Below, piece by piece: positions 8,175 to 13,304 of a DNA stretch of 25,591 bases (position 1 is its first letter; every line of letters begins with the position of its first letter). The notes under the pieces were generated by a model, which saw only the letters and a program-made list of their open reading frames with translations, did not search any database and was not told the DNA's origin. Position numbers and translations under genes: made by a program. Source of the DNA: a virus; the IMG/VR virus record IMGVR_UViG_3300042868_002150, positions 1 to 25,591 of that record. The stretch is one strand, 5' to 3'.

Positions 8175-8313
8175 GTTAGTAAGCACTCACTTACATGGTT
8201 GTCAGCCTGGCAAGTTAGTAAGCACTAACTAACTAGGTTAGTGGTCACTAACTAACTGTTGCCAGCCTGGCAAGTTAGTGGTCACTAACATAGCCAGGTT
8301 AGTGGTCACTAAC
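8175..8313. repeat. Array of five 16-bp dyad-symmetric sites
   Basis: Three copies (8237-8252, 8274-8289, 8298-8313) are identical GTTAGTGGTCACTAAC, a perfect 7-2-7 inverted repeat. Copy 8214-8229 reads GTTAGTAAGCACTAAC and copy 8175-8190 is degenerate, GTTAGTAAGCACTCAC. Start-to-start distances are 39, 23, 37 and 24 bases, so the array is a roughly 60-bp block present about two and a half times. Each block also carries CAGCCTGGCAAG. The symmetry suits a dimeric DNA-binding protein: a repressor operator array or origin iterons. The 73-residue HTH protein at 20901 is one candidate binder. Confidence 0.85.
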
Positions 8314-8336
8314 TGTTAGCAAACTGCTATCAAATC

Positions 8337-8345
8337 TGTGGATAA
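8337..8345 (-). promoter_or_regulatory. Perfect DnaA box
   Basis: The minus strand reads TTATCCACA, the consensus host DnaA binding site. It lies 24 bases past the dyad array and is followed by a T-rich run. One perfect 9-mer can occur by chance, but its position inside the repeat hub supports a role in origin recognition. Confidence 0.6.
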
Positions 8346-8368
8346 CTTTTTTGTTGCCATTTTGAGAT

Positions 8369-8390
8369 GTGGGTCATGTGGGTCATGTTG
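8369..8390 (+). repeat. GTGGGTCATG element, tandem copies 2 and 3
   Basis: Two GTGGGTCAT units follow each other with no gap, and the second continues as GTGGGTCATGTTG, the same 13 bases found at 8073-8085. They lie between the DnaA box and the GC-rich dyad. This is a direct repeat with nine-base period. Confidence 0.75.
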
Positions 8391-8413
8391 CCACTGGTTT
8401 AAAATCGCTGCGC

Positions 8414-8431
8414 TGCGCGTGCATACGCGCA
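8414..8431. repeat. GC-rich hairpin/dyad
   Basis: TGCGCGT and ACGCGCA form a perfect 7-bp stem around GCAT. No T-tract follows, so it is not a simple terminator. It may be a protein site or a cruciform-forming element of the origin. Confidence 0.55.
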
Positions 8432-8443
8432 CATTCTAGACAC

Positions 8444-8462
8444 TGTTAGCATTATGATAACA
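8444..8462. repeat. 19-bp quasi-palindrome
   Basis: TGTTAGCATTATGATAACA has paired arms TGTTA/TAACA and CAT/ATG around a central T, with one mismatched pair. It is AT-rich and resembles a dimeric operator. It differs in sequence from the five-copy dyad. Confidence 0.5.
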
Positions 8463-8498
8463 CTTTACAAATAAAAATTAACCTTAAAAAACTAATGG

Positions 8499-8514
8499 AA
8501 CATGACCCACAAAT
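8499..8514 (-). repeat. GTGGGTCATG element, copy 4 (right arm of 16-bp inverted repeat)
   Basis: AACATGACCCACAAAT is the perfect reverse complement of 8069-8084, 415 bases away. The two arms bracket the dyad array, DnaA box and hairpins, and could support looping between the two divergent promoters. Confidence 0.75.
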
Positions 8515-8631
8515 AGCTAAAAGCCGCTCTCAGTCTAGGTTATCGCATGGGTCACAAGGCACGTTTTTTGACGGACACAAAAAGCCAAAATTGGCGACAA
8601 ATCGGCACCGAAAAAAAGTGCAAAAGAATGC

Positions 8632-8659
8632 TTTACATTTTCGATTGACTCGCTATAAT
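8632..8659 (+). promoter_or_regulatory. Sigma70-type promoter for the mini-protein operon
   Basis: TTTACA (8632-8637) is separated by 16 bases from a perfect TATAAT (8654-8659). Transcription would begin near 8666, giving an untranslated leader of about 60 bases before the first gene at 8727. It is the strongest promoter-like sequence I found and looks like an early promoter served by host polymerase. Confidence 0.75.
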
Positions 8660-8726
8660 GGTTTCAGCAGCAAAGGAATGTAGTGCAAATCACTGATTAA
8701 ATTTTAAGCAAATAAGGAAACCAACC

Positions 8727-8810
8727 ATGAAAAACTACGCTTACGAAATTCTGTGCGGCGCCTATTGCGCGCTGATGTTATTTACTGCCGTTCTGATGAT
8801 GACACTCTAA
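8727..8810 (+). CDS. 27-aa membrane mini-protein
   Basis: The peptide begins MKNYAYEILCGAYCAL and continues as a hydrophobic helix ending in MMTL, so it is probably a single-span inner-membrane peptide. Two Cys residues lie in the first half. It is preceded by AAGGAAACCAACC, a ribosome-binding cassette shared with other genes of this operon, which supports translation despite the small size. It is the first gene after the strong promoter. No family is recognised. Confidence 0.6.
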   Translation: MKNYAYEILCGAYCALMLFTAVLMMTL

Positions 8811-8820
8811 GGGGCACAAA

Positions 8821-8973
8821 ATGCAAAAACCTACCATTGGCCAAAAAATCCAAATGCCCGTTTACGGCAAATTGCAGACTGTCACTGTTCTTGCCGTTCA
8901 TTCATTCGGCACGATCGATATCGAAACCGAATCCGGCGCATGTTTCCGCATCACTGGCTTATCGTTTATCTAA
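8821..8973 (+). CDS. 50-aa hypothetical protein
   Basis: The product begins MQKPTIGQKIQMPVYGKLQT and looks soluble and beta-rich (TVTVLAVHSFGTIDIETESG), perhaps a small barrel. A GGGG run lies nine bases before the ATG. It follows the 27-residue gene after a ten-base gap. Its first six residues are identical to those of the next gene, which suggests duplication of the start region. The function is unknown. Confidence 0.62.
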   Translation: MQKPTIGQKIQMPVYGKLQTVTVLAVHSFGTIDIETESGACFRITGLSFI

Positions 8974-8985
8974 CAGGGGAAAAAC

Positions 8986-9075
8986 ATGCAAAAACCAACT
9001 ATCGCCGAATTGTGCGCCGCGATTCTAGGATTCGCCGCACTTGCTGTATTTGTCTTTATGCTACTTGCATTTTAA
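8986..9075 (+). CDS. 29-aa membrane mini-protein
   Basis: The peptide starts MQKPTIAELCAAILGFAALA and then has a hydrophobic run to its end, VFVFMLLAF. It is almost entirely one transmembrane helix with a short polar N-terminus. AGGGGAAAAAC precedes the ATG. The MQKPTI start repeats that of the previous gene, including most bases. Such phage micro-peptides can modulate membrane proteins, but no target is indicated here. Confidence 0.6.
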   Translation: MQKPTIAELCAAILGFAALAVFVFMLLAF

Positions 9076-9096
9076 TTAACTGAAAGGAAACCGACC

Positions 9097-9309
9097 ATGA
9101 GCAATATTTCTTACACTTTTACCGAAGGTCAGATTGTCGAACTATTCCACGGCGTACCGCATGACGCATGGGACATTTATTCCGCACCGGATGACGTCAT
9201 CATCCGCGCATTATCGTGGAACGATGCAAACGGCGATTTCGAGGGTCTTGAGCGTGTTCGCTTGCTAGAGATATTCTTGTCCGATTTTATTCGCTCGAAA
9301 GGAAACTGA
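9097..9309 (+). CDS. 70-aa acidic hypothetical protein
   Basis: The product is a small acidic soluble protein with VELFHGVPHDAWDIYSAPDD (residues 14-33) and a C-terminal amphipathic helix LERVRLLEIFLSDFIRS. The start is fixed by AAGGAAACCGACC directly before the ATG. The stop is two bases from the next start, and the next gene's ribosome-binding site lies inside this one. An acidic product early in infection might mimic DNA or bind a host enzyme, but that is speculation and no family is recognised. Confidence 0.68.
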   Translation: MSNISYTFTEGQIVELFHGVPHDAWDIYSAPDDVIIRALSWNDANGDFEGLERVRLLEIFLSDFIRSKGN

Positions 9310-9311
9310 CC

Positions 9312-9572
9312 ATGACTGACAAAACCTATAACGGCTGGACAAATTACGCTACTTGGCGCGTTAATCTCGAAATGTTTGATGGCCAGCCGGTACATGACAT
9401 TGACGGCGATACGGACGCGTACGATTTAGGGCAAACCCTAAAAGAATTGGCGGATGAATACATTTCGGAAGGCGCAAGCGGTCTTGCCTTAGATTATGCG
9501 CGCGCGTTTCTGTCGGACGTTAATTGGGCGGAAATCGCCCGCCACATGATCGCCGATTACGCAGACGCATGA
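9312..9572 (+). CDS. Conserved phage protein with NGWTNYxTW motif
   Basis: This 86-residue acidic protein contains NGWTNYATWRVNLEMFD near its start, a signature of a widespread family of small phage and plasmid proteins with no settled function (I recall it as DUF7249-like). The rest is helical, with ADEYISEGASGLALDYARAF and WAEIARHMIADY. It is preceded by AAGGAAACTGACC. The stop overlaps the next start as ATGA. The family is common in early regions, which fits this operon. Confidence 0.78.
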   Translation: MTDKTYNGWTNYATWRVNLEMFDGQPVHDIDGDTDAYDLGQTLKELADEYISEGASGLALDYARAFLSDVNWAEIARHMIADYADA

Positions 9573-9721
9573 CGCAGTACGGCTGGCTTGACGACTTCGG
9601 TGCGGTCTGCTGTTGGCGCGATTTTCCGCCAGCGGCCGGCCGGCCTTACATAACGCGCAAAGCACCGCGCAAACGGGCACAAACGCCCACAATCGAAACT
9701 CACGGCGCTGCGCTGTGGTAA
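9569..9721 (+). CDS. 50-aa basic hypothetical protein
   Basis: I chose ATG 9569, which overlaps the stop of the previous gene as ATGA; an in-frame GTG-like start further upstream would sit inside that gene. The peptide begins MTQYGWLDDFGAVCCWRDFP and has a basic middle, TRKAPRKRAQT. The stretch coding for its centre contains the palindromic run GGCCGGCCGGCC, more GC-rich than its neighbours. No family is recognised. Confidence 0.5.
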   Translation: MTQYGWLDDFGAVCCWRDFPPAAGRPYITRKAPRKRAQTPTIETHGAALW

Positions 9722-9737
9722 CTGAGGAGAATTGACC

Positions 9738-9908
9738 ATGACATTTTTTCGCAACTATGAGAAAGCAGTAACCATTCGCAATAAGAATGCCGCCGCTGAC
9801 CCAGACTGGCAATATGTTTTGCATCTTGCATCGACCCGCCGAATGCAGCGAAACGTCTGGGTAATCGAAGTTAGAGATCAAGACGGTGTTTTACTTGGAT
9901 GCCTTTAA
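9738..9908 (+). CDS. 56-aa hypothetical protein
   Basis: The product begins MTFFRNYEKAVTIRNKNAAA and continues DPDWQYVLHLASTRRMQRNVW with a beta-strand-like end, VIEVRDQDGVLLGCL. It looks like a compact soluble alpha/beta protein. AGGAGAATTGACC precedes the ATG, a variant of the shared ribosome-binding cassette. The function is unknown. Confidence 0.62.
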   Translation: MTFFRNYEKAVTIRNKNAAADPDWQYVLHLASTRRMQRNVWVIEVRDQDGVLLGCL

Positions 9909-9933
9909 TTACTAACCAACAGGAGAACTGACC

Positions 9934-10221
9934 ATGCAAACACTAAACATTGACGGCACCACGTACACACTGAAATTCGACAAATGCCCGATCGAGTGGG
10001 CGAAACTTGCCCGCAAGGCGTGGAAACCAAAGAAACCGAAAGATATCCGCAAGTTTCCCGTTTGGACATTAAACATGTCAACAGGCGATTATGTCCGCCA
10101 ATTTGAAGGGCTGAACATGCTTATCAAAACCGAATATGACAATCTGAACTATTCCGGTACGGCGCTGTATGACCCGTCAATCCCTTTGCTGGAGGACTTG
10201 TCCGATGAAGACGCAAACTGA
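9934..10221 (+). CDS. 95-aa hypothetical protein
   Basis: The product opens with a beta hairpin (MQTLNIDGTTYTLKFDKCP), followed by a Lys/Arg/Trp-rich segment (LARKAWKPKKPKDIRKFPVW) and an acidic C-terminus (LLEDLSDEDAN). The mixed charge distribution could suit nucleic acid or protein binding. AGGAGAACTGACC precedes the ATG. Its end overlaps the next gene by 17 bases. No family is recognised. Confidence 0.68.
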   Translation: MQTLNIDGTTYTLKFDKCPIEWAKLARKAWKPKKPKDIRKFPVWTLNMSTGDYVRQFEGLNMLIKTEYDNLNYSGTALYDPSIPLLEDLSDEDAN

Positions 10222-10453
10222 TATCAGCGGCCTGCAATGGCCACAGCACCTATGGCCATACACGTACACGCATGGCCATACAGAGCTACTGTGCTTTGTC
10301 GACTGGGAACCTGCAGACCGGTCTGTTGGCTTTGCCGGTAATGCTTGGTTAATCCACGCGTACGCCGGCGGGGTTGACGTGGTCGACCTGCTCAAAGATA
10401 CGATTATCCGCGACATTGAGGAGGGTGCCGCATGTTCGCTCTTATCGGATTAA
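10205..10453 (+). CDS. 82-aa hypothetical protein
   Basis: The start at ATG 10205 is favoured by GGAGG nine bases upstream. The protein starts MKTQTDISGLQWPQHLWPYT and is rich in Trp, His and Tyr, with two short HGHT-like segments. The DNA here carries two ATGGCCATACA copies, so part of the protein may come from a short local duplication. The C-terminal part (GGVDVVDLLKDTIIRDIEEG) is helical. The function is unknown. Confidence 0.6.
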   Translation: MKTQTDISGLQWPQHLWPYTYTHGHTELLCFVDWEPADRSVGFAGNAWLIHAYAGGVDVVDLLKDTIIRDIEEGAACSLLSD

Positions 10454-10491
10454 TACTTGCAGCCATGCTCGCGATCGTGCTAGGGTTGTGA
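10432..10491 (+). CDS. 19-aa hydrophobic micro-peptide
   Basis: This is the last reading frame before the terminator. It encodes a hydrophobic peptide starting MFALIGLILAAMLAI, a single membrane span with no charged residues. The evidence for translation is the strong GAGGAGGG sequence four to six bases before the ATG and an overlap with the previous gene. A peptide this short may be a membrane modulator or may serve only in translational coupling. Confidence 0.45.
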   Translation: MFALIGLILAAMLAIVLGL

Positions 10492-10521
10492 CGCGCCGCC
10501 TCTCCCGGCGCCCTTCGGTTC

Positions 10522-10557
10522 GCCCGTCAGGATCAAACCTGACGGGCTTTTTTTTTT
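10522..10557 (+). terminator. Rho-independent terminator of the mini-protein operon
   Basis: GCCCGTCAGG (10522-10531) pairs perfectly with CCTGACGGGC (10538-10547) around an ATCAAA loop and is followed by ten T residues. It blocks plus-strand transcription from running into the convergent replication operon, whose last stop codon overlaps the T-tract. Confidence 0.93.
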
Positions 10558-12871
10558 ACTTGACTAGCCGCACAGCTGACGGCGGCGGTGTTTCCTCCAC
10601 CATACGGCGCAATTCTGACTTTGTGGCCGTGGCGGCCAGCTCTGGCGCGCAGATAATGTGCTTGCGGGCATCAAAATCGCGCGATCGCAGGCGCCCCATA
10701 TCGACCCAACCGGCTTCTTTCAGCGCGTGCAAGAGTGCCTGTTGCACGACCCGCGTGCCCATCGGCGCGCCGCCCTGCAGGCGGTCGCAGATCGAGTAGA
10801 AGGGCGCCGCGACTACACCGGCTGAGAATTCACCCAGGCGGCGCTCGATCATCTCCACTAGGTACGATTCGGCGGTCGAACGGCCTTGCTCGATCATGAT
10901 GATCTTGGCCTCGGTCAGCGGTGGAGTAGCTCCAGGGTTAAATCGGCTCACGTCACGCTGGTACAGCCAGCCAGCAGCAACAGCTAACCCGCCCGCCTTG
11001 TACCAGTCCCAGATCGCGCGCGCCTCGGCCTCGGCCATCCTCGGCGCCTCGGAGTACGTCACAAACCAACGGCGGTCATCTCCCGCGAGCGAGATCGGCA
11101 CGCGCTCGTTTGAGAATGCCAGAACGAAAATACGGTTTAACGCCTGATACGGGTGCAGGCCCTTGCGGTTAACCTGCAAGAACTCCGGCGGCGCGGCGAT
11201 TACAGGCTTCAGATGGTTTTCGAGCGCTCGGCGGTCTTTCGCCTCGGCCTGCCGGAGTTCCTCAAATACCATCACCTCGGATTCGTACGCGTACCCCCAC
11301 TGAGATTGAATCTCCTCGTTACGCACAATGGCCACATTCGACAGGGTTTCGCCGCCGACGCCCCACAGGAACGGCTGCCACATGGTATCTTTGCCGGAAC
11401 CAGGGTGGCCAATGTGCAGCACTGCGTGATTGATTTTCTGGTTTGGGTGCTGGAGCTTGTAGGCCATCACGTCCAGCACATGCTCACGCTCGACCGAGTC
11501 GGGGATCATGCGCTCGACATGCTCGAGCCAGATGCGCGCGTCGCCCGTCTTGACCGCGGGCCGGTGATTGACCCATCGGTTGCCGAACACCTGCCCCTCA
11601 CGGGATACCAGCACCGTCTCGCCAGCGGCGTAGGTGATGCCGGTGATCGTCAATGCGTCTTTGGCCTGCCGGTTTTCATCAAAACAAATTGACGCCTCAA
11701 TGCGGCGCTTACCCGCTTTTGTCGGGTGGATCGAATAACAGGTGACGTGTCGAAAGAGTGCATTAAAAGTACGGCGGTCAATCTCGCGCCGATCGTCCAT
11801 GTCAAAGTACGCATCTTCGTTTTGAATGTACGCAAAGCGCTTGTACCAATCATCTTTCGTTGTCCTATCCAGTTGTTTTTTCTCGACCTCTGCAATGACT
11901 TCCGCGCCCTTGTCTGGGAATGCTTCAGTCGGCGTCAGTTTGGATAGCGCCGCGTCCATCGCGTGCGCTAGCAGCTCCTCACGCAGTCCAGGCGCGTGTT
12001 TCGGGCCGCCATTAGCCGACACCCAGTCCAGAAACGCATGCGAGTCGAAGTCAACGCAGTGCGAATGCAGGCAGCGATATGAGCGCGTTGACGGGCTGTA
12101 GCGCCCCTCTGGGTTGCCGTCGGTATGCTCGTCCTTGTTGGGGCAGATGACGCCAGCCCACCCGGCAGGGTTTGGGGTCGACAACAGCACGCCCTGATGT
12201 GAGAGCCACGCCATGACGTCATCCGCGCCATCATCCGACAGCCGGATAGGACGCACGCCGAGCGACTCGGCAGGCGCTGGCGTGACATTCAGCGCTGCAC
12301 ACACTTCGGGCAGGCTGTACTCACGCTCTGGGTGGAACTCAACTAAACGGGCGGCGAAGTTATCCCGCCCCGGCTTGATGTTGATCGACCCCGGCAGGCG
12401 GAAGTTGCGCACCGCGTTGCAGGCGCCTGGATCGGTGTAACCCGCGTCCGCAATCGCTCGGATGGCTGCGGCATACTCGCCGGTGGTCGGCTGCTCTGAA
12501 AATGCGTAACCCCACTGGAACGACCCGGCAGACGTCTCGATGATCCACGTCGGCGCAAGCGGCGGCGTGTTGGGCGCTTTCTCAGGGTCGGCCACGTCGT
12601 CCAGCACCATCACCAGCACGTAATCAGCATTCGCTGCTGACGCAGAAACGTGGCCGTCCTTGAATCGGTCAACGATAAAGCTTGCCGTGTTGCCGTAGAT
12701 CGCCCAATCAGGCTTGGTCGGGTAGTCGGGCAGATACGCCGGCCATGTACAGATCACCGCGCCATCGGGGTGCAGCTGAATCTGTCCGCTTTTGAGTTTA
12801 GGTTTCTGACGGACAACTAAAGCAGTCTCACCCTGTGGTGCCAAATTAGTATAAAATTCTAGGAAATCCAT
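10556..12871 (-). CDS. Primase-helicase (RepB/PrimPol-like primase with NrS-1-type SF3 helicase)
   Basis: This 771-residue protein probably primes and unwinds DNA at the phage fork. The N-terminal 190 residues look like a RepB/PrimPol-type primase, with VLVMVLDDV (D91, D92), PTWIIETSAGSFQWGYAF and RNFRLPGSINIKPG. A zinc-binding-like module follows at about 240-285 (C243, H249, C267, H271, C272, then FLDWV). The C-terminal helicase resembles the DUF5906/NrS-1 family: Walker A GHPGSGKDT at 488-496, acidic VMVFEELRQ (E537, E538) and sensor LAFSNER (N588). The start ATG 12871 has AAGGA upstream. It is the last gene of the replication operon. The domain names are recalled, while the motifs are seen directly. 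Confidence 0.9.
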   Translation of the reverse strand: MDFLEFYTNLAPQGETALVVRQKPKLKSGQIQLHPDGAVICTWPAYLPDYPTKPDWAIYGNTASFIVDRFKDGHVSASAANADYVLVMVLDDVADPEKAPNTPPLAPTWIIETSAGSFQWGYAFSEQPTTGEYAAAIRAIADAGYTDPGACNAVRNFRLPGSINIKPGRDNFAARLVEFHPEREYSLPEVCAALNVTPAPAESLGVRPIRLSDDGADDVMAWLSHQGVLLSTPNPAGWAGVICPNKDEHTDGNPEGRYSPSTRSYRCLHSHCVDFDSHAFLDWVSANGGPKHAPGLREELLAHAMDAALSKLTPTEAFPDKGAEVIAEVEKKQLDRTTKDDWYKRFAYIQNEDAYFDMDDRREIDRRTFNALFRHVTCYSIHPTKAGKRRIEASICFDENRQAKDALTITGITYAAGETVLVSREGQVFGNRWVNHRPAVKTGDARIWLEHVERMIPDSVEREHVLDVMAYKLQHPNQKINHAVLHIGHPGSGKDTMWQPFLWGVGGETLSNVAIVRNEEIQSQWGYAYESEVMVFEELRQAEAKDRRALENHLKPVIAAPPEFLQVNRKGLHPYQALNRIFVLAFSNERVPISLAGDDRRWFVTYSEAPRMAEAEARAIWDWYKAGGLAVAAGWLYQRDVSRFNPGATPPLTEAKIIMIEQGRSTAESYLVEMIERRLGEFSAGVVAAPFYSICDRLQGGAPMGTRVVQQALLHALKEAGWVDMGRLRSRDFDARKHIICAPELAATATKSELRRMVEETPPPSAVRLVK

Positions 12872-12890
12872 TGCAGTCCTTGTAGTTGGA

Positions 12891-12916
12891 AAGCCGCCCT
12901 GCCAGGCGGCTTTTTT
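12891..12916 (+). terminator. Hairpin with flanking T-tract between HNH and primase genes
   Basis: AAGCCGCC (12891-12898) pairs with GGCGGCTT (12905-12912) around CTGCCA, followed by TTTTTT on the plus strand. In plus direction it is a good terminator, which would stop antisense transcripts. In the operon's direction the T-run is only three bases, so it may attenuate weakly or stabilise the upstream mRNA. Confidence 0.6.
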
Positions 12917-13304
12917 ATTTGACGGCTGTTAGCCCGGCAGCATGAAGCTTCCTGTCGGCAGCATTTTCTTTTACGGTTCCATACTTCAAATTACTCAGCG
13001 CGTTATTCAGTTTGTCACCATCTAAATGCCGTATTTCACTACGGTCGGCTATTTTAGGCCGCAAACCCTCAAACGCGAGTAAAACTAGCTCATGAACGTA
13101 CGTTGTTTTTGTAACGCCCGCTTTAGATAATTTCACGCTTAAATACTTGCCCGATATGAATTGCTTAATGTCGCGGCCTTTGTAGACCATACCTTTATGG
13201 CGGCCATAAGGTACTGACCGCGTAAGCGACCGCACATTACCAAAATTGCTTACCTCATAAAACCCCGCGTAACCGGGTATCGATGTCCAAAGCTCCATAA
13301 TCAA
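12915..13304 (-). CDS. HNH endonuclease with NUMOD4 domain, putative homing endonuclease
   Basis: This 129-residue protein has a NUMOD4 DNA-binding motif at the N-terminus (ELWTSIPGYAGFYEVSNFGN, residues 4-23, then VRSLTR) and a compact HNH core: VHELVLLAFEG (H71), IRHLDGDKLNNALSNLKYGT (H93, N100, N101, N105). These are the features of free-standing homing nucleases that copy themselves into phage genomes. It lies between the polymerase and primase genes, its start overlapping the polymerase stop by four bases, and a hairpin follows it. It is shorter than many HNH relatives but keeps the key residues. Codon use and AT content are slightly different from its neighbours by eye. Confidence 0.88.
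   Translation of the reverse strand: MIMELWTSIPGYAGFYEVSNFGNVRSLTRSVPYGRHKGMVYKGRDIKQFISGKYLSVKLSKAGVTKTTYVHELVLLAFEGLRPKIADRSEIRHLDGDKLNNALSNLKYGTVKENAADRKLHAAGLTAVK

Larger units (their letters stand above)
8053..8726. other. Non-coding control hub and candidate replication origin
   Basis: This 674-base stretch has no convincing gene. From left to right it holds a TAATAT box facing terS, a GTGGGTCATG element, an A-tract at 8104-8121, a TGGCCG/CGGCCA hairpin (8137-8152), C-rich DNA, five 16-bp dyads (8175-8313), a perfect DnaA box (8337-8345), tandem GTGGGTCATG copies (8369-8390), two more dyads (8414-8431 and 8444-8462), an inverted GTGGGTCATG copy (8499-8514) and a sigma70 promoter at 8632-8659. 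AT-rich DNA, iterated dyads and a DnaA box together are typical of origins. The flanking divergent operons also make it a transcription switch. Confidence 0.65.

Noticed and set aside
8175-8313. CRISPR-like repeat array
   Set aside because: The repeated unit is only 16 bp and fully palindromic, the spacing varies between 7 and 23 bases, and the spacers are partly repeated, so it does not have CRISPR geometry.
8495-8683. 62-aa ORF on the plus strand in the control hub
   Set aside because: Its start lies in the right arm of the GTGGGTCATG inverted repeat and it runs through the sigma70 promoter. The sequence is basic and low in hydrophobic core, and no ribosome-binding site precedes it.
9637-9650. 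GGCCGGCCGGCC palindromic run as a regulatory site
   Set aside because: It lies inside the coding sequence of the 50-aa gene and can be explained by Ala/Gly/Arg/Pro codons in a GC-rich patch.
11153-11692. 179-aa plus-strand ORF opposite the primase-helicase
   Set aside because: It overlaps the helicase motifs on the minus strand and shows no ribosome-binding site or recognisable motif.
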